Made by a program: the position numbers and the translations under genes | Notes under the pieces: model-generated | What the model saw: only the letters and a program-made list of their open reading frames with translations | Databases searched by the model: none | What the model was told of the DNA's origin: nothing | Shown here: positions 11,320-17,371 of the stretch, one piece after another | Numbering within the stretch: position 1 is the stretch's first letter | Layout of the letters: the number at the start of each line of letters is the position of its first letter | Virus record (IMG/VR): IMGVR_UViG_3300042465_005358 | Location: 1 to 25,921 of that record | Strand: one strand, 5' to 3' | Length of the DNA stretch: 25,921 bases | DNA from: a virus

Positions 11320-11889
11320 ATGCCTCGCCACGCCAATCTCCCGTTTCACCTGTACGTCCACGTAGATAATCGCGCCCTCGGGCCCACGATGCCCGCAGGG
11401 ACCACGCGAGGCATTTGGCACGCCGTGTACGCCCGACCAGCGCAGATCGTCATGGCGCACGTCCTGCTCGAGACGGGCGCAGAATGGTGCGGCATCCCGC
11501 TGCACCAGCTCGCAAGCGATCCCAAAGCGTTCGAGCGCGACGAAACCGCGGTCGCGCCATGCGCCGGCGACCTCCAGCCGTGGGGCGCGATGGGTGAATG
11601 CATAGAAGCCGTGCATATGCACTACCTCGAGGGACTGCTCACGATGGGCAGCGGCGTCGGGCCGGGGTTCACGGGCCGGCACACGGGCATCGTCATCGAC
11701 TGGGCGGATGGGTTCAGCCGCTACCCCCAGGAACACAAGCCGCTCAACCTCGTGGAACGGTGGGACGGGCGCTTCCTGCTGTACCCCAACAACTACTGCC
11801 GCTTCCTCGACAAGCACTTCACGAGCGAGAAGCGAAGCGAGGACTTGAAGCACTACCGCCGTGGCGAGCGTGTGTACTGGGAGGAATAG
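11320..11889 (+). CDS. Conserved phage protein of unknown function (189 aa)
   Basis: From ATG 11320 the protein begins MPRHANLPFHLYVHVDNRAL and contains GIWHAVYARPAQIVMAHVLL, ETGAEWCGIPLHQLASD, QPWGAMGECIEAVHMHYLEG, GFTGRHTGIVIDWADGFSRY and PLNLVERWDGRFLLYPNNY. This codon phase is convincingly coding, and the patterns recall uncharacterised proteins in environmental phages. No catalytic motif is assigned. The frame is open upstream to 11149, but that stretch reads like non-coding DNA. With no ribosome site and a TATACG box seven bases away, a leaderless start is likely. It faces the minus-strand gene ending at 12029. Confidence 0.7.
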   Translation: MPRHANLPFHLYVHVDNRALGPTMPAGTTRGIWHAVYARPAQIVMAHVLLETGAEWCGIPLHQLASDPKAFERDETAVAPCAGDLQPWGAMGECIEAVHMHYLEGLLTMGSGVGPGFTGRHTGIVIDWADGFSRYPQEHKPLNLVERWDGRFLLYPNNYCRFLDKHFTSEKRSEDLKHYRRGERVYWEE

Positions 11890-12011
11890 TGATCCCGCGT
11901 ACACGTCCCGATAAGGTGTACAGAAGTTCCACTTTGTTGAACTTGATTGCGGATCGTTAACCGATCTGTATGCGTTTCGGTGAACGGAAGCAACCGCGTA
12001 AGCGGAAAGAA
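11890..12011. other. Short intergenic region between convergent genes
   Basis: It contains GATCG-TTAAC-CGATC near 11951-11967 and CCGC-GTAA-GCGG (tetraloop hairpin) near 11994-12005. No gene or convincing promoter was found. Confidence 0.35.
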
Positions 12012-12038
12012 CAACCTGTAAGAGTTTCTTACGGGTTG
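12012..12038 (-). terminator. Terminator of the SprT-like gene
   Basis: A 12-bp stem (12012-12023 with 12027-12038, one G-T pair) with a 3-base loop. On the minus strand it is followed by TTGTTCTTT, so it should end the transcript of the 12289-12029 gene. The TAA stop of that gene lies inside the stem. Confidence 0.75.
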
Positions 12039-12289
12039 CGCCTGTACCGGAGCCGCCAAAGTAGGCGCGACAGGTCGTTGGCCGTCGCGTGGACCGCTGC
12101 TTCGTCTAACAGGGGCAGCGAGGCGTGCAGTGCTTCGTGGATGATGGTGTCCAACTGCTCTTCCTCGCTCTGCCAACTTCCAATGCGGATCAACCGCCCT
12201 TCGGCCTTGCCGGGGTCGGTGATGTCGCCGTAGTCATTGATGGCAGAGAAGCGCAGCCGCCAGTATTTGCCGCCGAGCCGTACGCGCAT
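12029..12289 (-). CDS. Small HExxH (SprT-like) putative metalloprotein, 86 aa
   Basis: The protein begins MRVRLGGKYWRLRFSAINDY and has GRLIRIGSWQSEEEQLDTII followed by HEALHASLPLLDEAAVHATA and a basic C-terminus. IIHEALHA (about 49-56) is an HExxH zinc motif as in SprT/WSS1-type and phage metalloprotease-like proteins. At 86 residues it is far shorter than cellular SprT. The ATG at 12289 follows AAGGAC at five bases. It lies just downstream of the metallophosphoesterase gene on the same strand (23 bp apart). Protease activity is not established. Confidence 0.7.
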   Translation of the reverse strand: MRVRLGGKYWRLRFSAINDYGDITDPGKAEGRLIRIGSWQSEEEQLDTIIHEALHASLPLLDEAAVHATANDLSRLLWRLRYRRNP

Positions 12290-12312
12290 GTCTGTCCTTC
12301 TGAAACGGCTAG

Positions 12313-13266
12313 TTACTGCGCTTCGCGCACCTCGTACCGCAACACGCGGTTCGACTGGCCCGTCTGCTCGTGGCGAGAATTGTCCATGTAGAAGCGTAGC
12401 CAGAGCGCACCCTTGGGCTTGGGCGGCATCCCCTTCTCGACGGCCCACCCGGCCTGCTCGCTGAACTCGTCCTTGTATCCGGGCGACCGCACGTGGGTCA
12501 CGCGGTCGAGGTACGGACGCCCGTGCGGTGACAGGCGCGCACGTTGGATCGGCATGATCCACTCGTCGTGGGTGTGGCCCGTCCAGATGATGTCGGCATC
12601 GGGCAGGTAGACCGCCATGCGCGAGGTCTGGATCGTGCCGCGGGTCACGGGGCCGCCGCCGCCGTAGCCGTGGTGCATGTACATCACGACGCTGCCGCCG
12701 ACGAGCTGCCGGCGCGACTTGTTCCGCACCAGGAACCGCACCCAGTTGGCGTACTTGCCCGCATACGCTTGGCAGTCTGCGGGCCTGCGATGGCGCAGCG
12801 CCTCCACGAGCCGCTCGTTCATGTCCGTCTCGTGGCGCTTGCGAATGGCCGTCTCGTGATTCCCGGGCGCGAACAAGAGCGCCATGTCGGCGTGCGGGGC
12901 AACATAGTCGGCGGTCGTGCTGATGACCGAGTCGAGGTAGCGGCCCTGCTGATGCTCCGGCCGGCATGCCGAGGTGTCGGAACGCAGGTCGTACTTGCCC
13001 TGCATAAGGCACAGGAAGTCACCGTTCGACAACCACTTCCCGCCGCGCTCGCGGCACTGCCGCATGTGGCGCTCAAACATCCCGCGATCCGCGTGTGCGT
13101 TGTCGATGTGGGCGTCGGACACCAGCAGGAAATACTGCTCCCAGTCTCTGCTCGGGATGTTGCTATCGCGCTCCTCGGTCATTTCGACCGTGAACGATCC
13201 GGGGTGGTGCTGCGTGATGCTCACACCCATCCGACTGCACCCTACCAACACTTGGGCGCATTTCAC
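12313..13266 (-). CDS. Calcineurin-like metallophosphoesterase
   Basis: The metal-binding motifs of the family are in order: VSDAHID (about 48-54), NGDFLC (about 81-86), APGNHETAIRKRHE (about 133-146), MYMHHGYGGGG (about 195-205) and WTGHTHDEWIMP (about 228-239). These bind two metal ions and cleave phosphodiesters or phosphomonoesters. The substrate is unknown; phage members are proposed to act on nucleotides or nucleic acid ends. Starts at 13266 and 13230 are both possible, with no clear ribosome site at either. It diverges from the plus-strand early operon. Confidence 0.85.
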   Translation of the reverse strand: MKCAQVLVGCSRMGVSITQHHPGSFTVEMTEERDSNIPSRDWEQYFLLVSDAHIDNAHADRGMFERHMRQCRERGGKWLSNGDFLCLMQGKYDLRSDTSACRPEHQQGRYLDSVISTTADYVAPHADMALLFAPGNHETAIRKRHETDMNERLVEALRHRRPADCQAYAGKYANWVRFLVRNKSRRQLVGGSVVMYMHHGYGGGGPVTRGTIQTSRMAVYLPDADIIWTGHTHDEWIMPIQRARLSPHGRPYLDRVTHVRSPGYKDEFSEQAGWAVEKGMPPKPKGALWLRFYMDNSRHEQTGQSNRVLRYEVREAQ

Positions 13267-13388
13267 GTCGGCAAGAATATTTCTGATTTTTTCTCACGTT
13301 CTCCCCTTGCGCGGTCGATATACACCGATGTACACCACGCATGTCGGCCGAGGCGTGTTGCCGAGGCCGCCAACAACGAGAGGACACC
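13267..13388. promoter_or_regulatory. Divergent control region before the early operon
   Basis: About 120 bp separates the divergent metallophosphoesterase and early operon. An AT-rich stretch (13272-13296), rare in this GC-rich genome, holds a possible minus -10 (TATTCT). On the plus strand TATACA (13319-13324) is a likely -10 with a weak -35. This is the best candidate for the main early promoter or an origin-proximal site. Confidence 0.45.
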
Positions 13389-13592
13389 ATGGACCGCAGC
13401 CGATTCATCGCCGAGATTCTGGAGTCGCAGGAGAAGGCCCGCAAGTTGCTCGATGCCCAGCGCAGGCACACGGAGCTGGAGGCGCAAGTGTTCGCGATGG
13501 TTGATCTCGAGATCAAGCGCCGCGCCGAGCAGGACCGCCCCGCCGCTGACCGTTGCCCCATCTGCGGCGACGAGTACGGGAGCCTGTCGTGA
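13389..13592 (+). CDS. Small CxxC protein, first gene of early operon (67 aa)
   Basis: It begins MDRSRFIAEILESQEKARKL, is helical to about residue 50, and ends in RCPICGDEYGSLS. That single CPIC pair could bind zinc as a dimer. The ATG at 13389 follows AGAGGA at eight bases. The frame extends to an ATG at 13341, but that has no ribosome site and the extra residues look non-coding. The next gene starts inside the stop (GTGA), showing translational coupling. Function is unknown. Confidence 0.65.
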   Translation: MDRSRFIAEILESQEKARKLLDAQRRHTELEAQVFAMVDLEIKRRAEQDRPAADRCPICGDEYGSLS

Positions 13593-13834
13593 GTAACTCC
13601 ACCGCACAGCTCGTCAAGCGCGTCTGCTCGCTCGTCCGCACCCTTGACCGCGCCCCGCGGACCCGTGCTGACCTGGCGCGGGATTGGGGCTGCACCACGC
13701 GCAACGTGAACCACACCATCGACCGCGCCCGGAAACTGTTCCGGGTGCGGCTTGAGCACGTGCCGGGGCAGGGATACGTCCTGCATGACGCCGGCATCCT
13801 GAACCGCGACGTGGTTGCCCGGAGGTCCAAGTGA
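13589..13834 (+). CDS. Winged-helix DNA-binding protein (81 aa)
   Basis: The chosen start is the GTG at 13589, whose GTGA overlaps the previous stop. The protein carries APRTRADLARDWGCTTRNVN and HTIDRARKLFRVRLEHVPGQ, then GYVLHDAG. This is a winged-helix layout: a helix-turn-helix followed by a two-strand wing. It is probably an early regulator or replication-associated DNA-binding protein. It overlaps the next gene by 4 bp (GTGA). Confidence 0.75.
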   Translation: MSNSTAQLVKRVCSLVRTLDRAPRTRADLARDWGCTTRNVNHTIDRARKLFRVRLEHVPGQGYVLHDAGILNRDVVARRSK

Positions 13835-14136
13835 ACCTCTTCGACCACGCCGAGGCCCAGCGCCGCAAGGAGGTCGGGAAGGCGCTCGCCGCCGACCGCC
13901 GGCACGAACTGCTCGCGGCCGCCCGCGGGTTCGCCGCGTTCATCGCCCGGGAATACGGCACCGTCACGGCCGACGATGTCGCCGAGCTCATGGCCGCCAA
14001 CAACCTGGACTACGCGGACCTCGGGAACGCGGCCGGGTCGGTGTTCGACGCCAAGTTCCAGTGGACGGGCCGGGTCATCCCGAGCAAGCGACCGTCCACC
14101 CACGGCCGCCTCATCCGCGAATGGAGCCTCGCATGA
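13831..14136 (+). CDS. Conserved early phage protein (101 aa)
   Basis: It begins (GTG start) MNLFDHAEAQRRKEVGKAL and contains GTVTADDVAELMAANNLDYA, LGNAAGSVFDAKFQWTGRVI and STHGRLIREWSL. The 'LGNAAGSVF...F.WTG....S...HG..IR.W' pattern recurs in uncharacterised phage proteins near replication genes. The function is not known. Starts and stops overlap with both neighbours (GTGA and ATGA), so it is coupled to them. Confidence 0.75.
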   Translation: MNLFDHAEAQRRKEVGKALAADRRHELLAAARGFAAFIAREYGTVTADDVAELMAANNLDYADLGNAAGSVFDAKFQWTGRVIPSKRPSTHGRLIREWSLA

Positions 14137-14474
14137 TGCTCTCCACCGAAGTTACTGTCGAAGTGTCGGACGCGCTGTTCGGACCTGACGCGGCCGTGCT
14201 CGAGTACCTCGCGGCTCACCAGGTCGAGGCGATCCTCGACGTGCGGTGGGAACGCGAGGACGTTGAACGATTCCACCAGCACGGCAGCGTCGTTCGCGAG
14301 GCGTGGGAGGTGCGGTTCTGGCACCCGTTCAGGATCATCCTCGACGGCGTCGCGTTGGATCACCCATCCAAGGTGCCGAGCGATTTCCCCATGCAGGAGA
14401 TCCTGAAGGCGCTCGAGTCGGCCGAGGTCGCCAAGATGTTGCGCGCCGCCGGCGTGGAAGCGAGGAGGGCGTGA
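14133..14474 (+). CDS. Hypothetical early protein (113 aa)
   Basis: It begins MMLSTEVTVEVSDALFGPD and contains VLEYLAAHQVEAILDVRWER, WHPFRIILDGVALDHPSK and EILKALESAEVAKMLRAAG. The ATG at 14133 overlaps the previous stop (ATGA). I do not recognise a family. It appears to be a mixed alpha/beta protein with acidic patches. Confidence 0.65.
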   Translation: MMLSTEVTVEVSDALFGPDAAVLEYLAAHQVEAILDVRWEREDVERFHQHGSVVREAWEVRFWHPFRIILDGVALDHPSKVPSDFPMQEILKALESAEVAKMLRAAGVEARRA

Positions 14475-14794
14475 TGGATTCACCTACGGGTCAAGTCGCC
14501 ATGACGCTTCGGCACGGCCAGAGCGTGTCGCTCGTCCACCCGGACGGCACCGTGTGCGTCGTGGCGCCGACGCCGAAGCAGATCGGGAAATGCCATATCG
14601 TCATCATCGCACCGAAGGCGGTGCGGATTGAGCGAGACAAAGAAACCGCCGACGAGATCGAACGGCTGCGCGCCGAGCGCGACGAGGCGAGGCGGATGTA
14701 TCTTGCCAGCACCTGTAGCGAAGATGAAATCATTCACGAAATGAAGCGCCATGGTTGGGACTGCTTCAAGGAGGACGGCAAGCCATGCCAGTAG
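14474..14794 (+). CDS. Small coiled-coil protein with WDCFKE motif, paralog A (106 aa)
   Basis: The N-terminal half contains MTLRHGQSVSLVHPDGTVCV. A coiled-coil block TADEIERLRAERDEARRMYL and a C-terminal GWDCFKEDGKPCQ follow. The coiled-coil and WDCFKE modules recur in the proteins at 14960 and 15402, including long identical DNA stretches. The ATG (14474) overlaps the previous stop (TGATG), with GGAGG seven bases upstream. Function is unknown. Confidence 0.7.
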   Translation: MDSPTGQVAMTLRHGQSVSLVHPDGTVCVVAPTPKQIGKCHIVIIAPKAVRIERDKETADEIERLRAERDEARRMYLASTCSEDEIIHEMKRHGWDCFKEDGKPCQ

Positions 14795-14976
14795 GCGGTA
14801 GATACAAGCACACGAAGTACGGGAGGAGCGCATCTGGCGACGATGTGTTCTTCATCCTCATCCCGATCTTCGCCGTCATCCTGCTCATTGCGATGATTGG
14901 CGAGGCACGGAGATCAAGTAGCGGCACGAACCACAGAACCACACAGAAGGAGACTTGCAATGACCACAACGACTGA
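14785..14976 (+). CDS. Small single-span membrane protein (63 aa)
   Basis: It begins MPVGGRYKHTKYGRSASGDD and has one hydrophobic segment, VFFILIPIFAVILLIAMIG (about 21-39), then a polar tail. The N-terminus is basic, so it probably lies in the cytoplasm. It overlaps its neighbours at both ends. A role at the host membrane early in infection, such as exclusion, is possible but not shown. A lysis role is less likely given the early operon. Confidence 0.55.
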   Translation: MPVGGRYKHTKYGRSASGDDVFFILIPIFAVILLIAMIGEARRSSSGTNHRTTQKETCNDHND

Positions 14977-15229
14977 CACTTCCGCCATGACTCTCGCACA
15001 GAAGTCCGACCGAATCCTCGCCCAGACGCGGGGCTTGAGCGGCGCAACCCCCAACGCCACGCGATTGATTGAGGAGTTGCGATTGGCGTTGGAATCAAAC
15101 AGAAACGATGTTCAACGCCTCACCGCCGAGCGCGACGAGGCGAGGCGAGAGGTGTGCAATCTGTCCATCCACCTACCGCGTGACTATGCGCTCAAGCGCG
15201 GCTGGGACTGCTTCAAGGAGGAGCCATGA
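14960..15229 (+). CDS. Small coiled-coil protein with WDCFKE motif, paralog B (89 aa)
   Basis: It begins MTTTTDTSAMTLAQKSDRIL, has QRLTAERDEARREVCNL in the middle, and ends in LKRGWDCFKEEP. It shares the AERDEARR block and the C-terminal GWDCFKE with the gene at 14474. The ATG at 14960 has a strong AGAAGGAG site. It overlaps the previous gene by 17 bp and the next by 4 bp (ATGA). Confidence 0.7.
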   Translation: MTTTTDTSAMTLAQKSDRILAQTRGLSGATPNATRLIEELRLALESNRNDVQRLTAERDEARREVCNLSIHLPRDYALKRGWDCFKEEP

Positions 15230-15405
15230 CCGAACGAGACAAGATGGCGATTGAAATGCTCCGCGTAGTTTTGCAGACCACCAAAGACTGGAATGAAAAT
15301 GCGCTCAATGAATGGTATTGGGATGGCACGGCCAGTGCAGCGGACCTTGCATATCGCATGGCAGACGCCATGCTGCGCGCACAAAAGGAGGAGCAAACCA
15401 CATGA
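15226..15405 (+). CDS. Small hypothetical early protein (59 aa)
   Basis: It begins MTERDKMAIEMLRVVLQTTK and contains NEWYWDGTASAADLAYRMAD before an Ala/Gln-rich end. It is helical, with no recognised family. The ATG at 15226 overlaps the previous stop (ATGA) and follows AAGGAGGA. It ends in the ATGA overlap with the next gene. Confidence 0.7.
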   Translation: MTERDKMAIEMLRVVLQTTKDWNENALNEWYWDGTASAADLAYRMADAMLRAQKEEQTT

Positions 15406-15653
15406 CCGACTTGGACATCGTCACCCGGCTGCGAGCATTGGCTGCTGCATTAGCACAGGGTGAGTGGGTTGCGCTAACAACCACATGTTCTACTGCCGCC
15501 GACGAGATCGAACGGCTGCGGGCCGAATGCGAACGCCTGCGTAAAGACGGCCTGCGCCACATTGATACGTTGGTAGCTGAGCGCGATGAGGCGCGGGCAA
15601 GAAACGTGCGATTGCTCTCGCAGTTGCAGGAATACGAAGTGAGGGAACTCTGA
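15402..15653 (+). CDS. Small coiled-coil protein, paralog C (83 aa)
   Basis: It begins MTDLDIVTRLRALAAALAQ and has AADEIERLRAECERLRKDGL followed by VAERDEARARNVRLLSQL. These repeat the DEIERLRAE and AERDEAR modules of the genes at 14474 and 14960, but the WDCFKE end is missing. A strong AAGGAGGA ribosome site precedes the ATG. Function is unknown. Confidence 0.7.
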   Translation: MTDLDIVTRLRALAAALAQGEWVALTTTCSTAADEIERLRAECERLRKDGLRHIDTLVAERDEARARNVRLLSQLQEYEVREL

Positions 15654-15856
15654 TGCCGAACCCCGACTACGTTCTTGCAATGGTGCGCCAGCGCGCCAAC
15701 GCCAAGCTCGCCGCCGCCGAGAAACAACCTGCGAAGCACGCCGACTTCGCCGAGTCGTGCCGCGCCGAGGCCGCGTTCTACTGGCGCATCGCCGACGCGA
15801 TGGAGGAACTCATGCGCGAAGCCGCGGACGCACGGAGGGAGGCCATCCGTGCGTGA
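15653..15856 (+). CDS. Small helical early protein (67 aa)
   Basis: It begins MPNPDYVLAMVRQRANAKLA and contains CRAEAAFYWRIADAMEELMR. It is Ala/Glu/Arg-rich and likely one or two helices. The ATG overlaps the previous stop (TGATG), and the end overlaps the next gene by 8 bp. No family recognised. Confidence 0.65.
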   Translation: MPNPDYVLAMVRQRANAKLAAAEKQPAKHADFAESCRAEAAFYWRIADAMEELMREAADARREAIRA

Positions 15857-16097
15857 CTACGGCGACGAGCACACCGCACCTTCGTGTTATGGAGAGCCTG
15901 GGGGCGGGGCGTTCCCGCCCCCGGGCGCTGACATATGCGAACGCCTCGCCATCACGTGGGTCGGCATGGGCGAGATGGCGAACGCCGAACGCGCCGAGGC
16001 ACGCGCCGAGATCCTGCGCCTGCGCGCCGACCTCGAGTTGTGCCAGCGGTGCCTGCCGACGCACATCGCGAAGATCCTGTACGAGGGGAGCGGCTGA
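15849..16097 (+). CDS. Small hypothetical early protein (82 aa)
   Basis: The chosen start is GTG at 15849, which has GGAGG upstream and overlaps the previous gene. The protein has a Gly/Pro-rich N-terminal part (GEPGGGAFPPPGADIC) and a helical end, NAERAEARAEILRLRADLEL. The cysteine in LCQRCLPTH forms a CxxC pair. Function is unknown. The downstream gene overlaps by one base (TGATG). Confidence 0.6.
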   Translation: MRDYGDEHTAPSCYGEPGGGAFPPPGADICERLAITWVGMGEMANAERAEARAEILRLRADLELCQRCLPTHIAKILYEGSG

Positions 16098-16285
16098 TGA
16101 AACCCGGGAGAGGCGAGACGGAAGAGGACGTTGTGGACCGCGTACGGGCGAGCGGGACAGACGATCCGCTCACCCTCGAGCTCATGCAGGAGGTCGTGTA
16201 CCTGCGGCACGAACTGGCGAAGGCGCTGCGTCGGGTGAACGATTACGTGCTGCGAGAGACGAACCACAGGAGGCGAGATGATTAG
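16097..16285 (+). CDS. Small helical early protein (62 aa)
   Basis: It begins MKPGRGETEEDVVDRVRASG and has LTLELMQEVVYLRHELAKAL before a basic end. It is a short helical protein with no recognised family. The ATG overlaps the previous stop, and it overlaps the RusA gene by 8 bp. It is part of the same polycistronic transcript. Confidence 0.65.
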   Translation: MKPGRGETEEDVVDRVRASGTDDPLTLELMQEVVYLRHELAKALRRVNDYVLRETNHRRRDD

Positions 16286-16688
16286 TTTCACCGTGCCGGG
16301 ACTGGCCGCGCCGCAGGGAAGCAAGCGGGCGATCCGGCTCCGCAGCGGGCGCGTCGCGCTCGTGGAGTCATCCGCGAAGGTAAAGCCATATCGCGCCGTG
16401 TTCGCGCTGGCGGCGAGGCAGGCGTGGACCGAACCGCCGGCCGATGACGCGGTCGCCGTCGAACTGCTGTTCCGGTTCCCGCGCCCCAGGTCGCACTACA
16501 CAAGCACTGGCATGCTGCGCTCAAGCGCGCCGCGTGCGCCAGGGCGCCCGGACCTCGACAAGCTGTGCAGAGCTGCTTTGGACGCCATGACCGGGGTCGT
16601 GTACGTGGATGACGCGCAGGTCGCCATCCTGTCGGCAGCCAAGGAATGGGGAGACACGGCGGAAACTTTGGTAAAGGTCTGGGCGTGA
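16278..16688 (+). CDS. rusA: RusA-family Holliday-junction resolvase
   Basis: This 136-residue protein matches the RusA length. The signature GRPDLDKLCRAALDAMTG (about 89-106) followed by VVYVDDAQVAILSAAK (about 107-122) contains the acidic residues D92, D94 and D111 that correspond to the catalytic metal ligands of Escherichia coli RusA. The enzyme cuts four-way junctions made during replication and recombination, which helps clear DNA for packaging. It ends the chain of overlapping early genes and lies upstream of a separate annealing-protein unit. Confidence 0.9.
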   Translation: MISFTVPGLAAPQGSKRAIRLRSGRVALVESSAKVKPYRAVFALAARQAWTEPPADDAVAVELLFRFPRPRSHYTSTGMLRSSAPRAPGRPDLDKLCRAALDAMTGVVYVDDAQVAILSAAKEWGDTAETLVKVWA

Positions 16689-16704
16689 CCACTACCATGT
16701 GTCC

Positions 16705-17286
16705 ATGCGACAAGACCTGAAACTCACGGTACTTCAGAAGCAATTCGATACGTTGAAGCAATCGCTTCGACGTTCACGTGTTTCGTCGCATACCCACAAT
16801 CTTGGCGATTTGGAACAAAGTGGGGCAACGGCCGGAAACGTCGTTACATGGAATGGACTCATTTGGGAACCTGCGGTGGTTCCGTCGCCTGTCATTGCGT
16901 TGACTCACTCCTCTGCGTTCTTGGCAGCCAACGTCTCCATGCCGGCCGCGAACACGTGGTACGACGGACCTGTATTGTCCCTTGCGGACGGAACATGGTT
17001 GGTTATGGCGAGCGCAACCATCGGGCGCACGGGAACCACTGCTGGGAACTACAACATTCGCATTTCCACCGGAACGACGCACTATGCCAGCGTGCAGCAA
17101 TATCACGCGAGCGTGGCGAACAATTATGCGGCTCTCAGCTGCAATGCCATCGTGACGCTTGGCCAAACCACGACGATCAAATTGCAGGCCGCCGGATCTA
17201 TCACGGCCGACATTCTGCGCGCTGATACGCCAAATAATGCATCCGGCCTCAATGCCACTGGCCTCGTGGCGATCAAGATCGCTTGA
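16705..17286 (+). CDS. Tail-fibre-like beta protein on the early strand (193 aa)
   Basis: The N-terminus is a short coiled coil (MRQDLKLTVLQKQFDTLKQS). HTHNLGDLEQSGATAGNVVTW and NGLIWEPA follow, a motif typical of phage tail-fibre and receptor-binding proteins. The rest is beta-rich with Ser/Thr/Asn and a TWLVMASATIGRTGTTAG pattern like C1q/TNF-type trimer heads. The ATG at 16705 lies six bases after TACCAT, so it may be leaderless; a GTG at 16699 is the alternative. It is AT-richer than its neighbours, which suggests separate acquisition. Its place outside the late blocks is odd. Confidence 0.6.
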   Translation: MRQDLKLTVLQKQFDTLKQSLRRSRVSSHTHNLGDLEQSGATAGNVVTWNGLIWEPAVVPSPVIALTHSSAFLAANVSMPAANTWYDGPVLSLADGTWLVMASATIGRTGTTAGNYNIRISTGTTHYASVQQYHASVANNYAALSCNAIVTLGQTTTIKLQAAGSITADILRADTPNNASGLNATGLVAIKIA

Positions 17287-17287
17287 C

Positions 17288-17315
17288 TTGACAACCTTAT
17301 ACCGGGGCGTATACT
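17288..17315 (+). promoter_or_regulatory. Strong sigma70 promoter for the annealing-protein unit
   Basis: -35 TTGACA (17288-17293, perfect), 16-bp spacer, -10 TATACT (17310-17315). It gives a leader of about 50 nt with a good AGAGGAGA ribosome site. Confidence 0.9.
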
Positions 17316-17371
17316 GACCACGTCAGCGGTGGGCGCGTTGCCCATCGCAACACTCACGAGAGGAGATCACG

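Noticed and set aside
11287-11904. Minus-strand frame opposite the 11320 gene (205 codons)
   Set aside because: The plus-strand reading has folded-protein patterns; this one is Arg/Ala/Val-rich and lacks a ribosome site.
12544-13596. Plus-strand frame opposite the metallophosphoesterase (350 codons)
   Set aside because: Antisense shadow; all catalytic motifs are on the minus strand.
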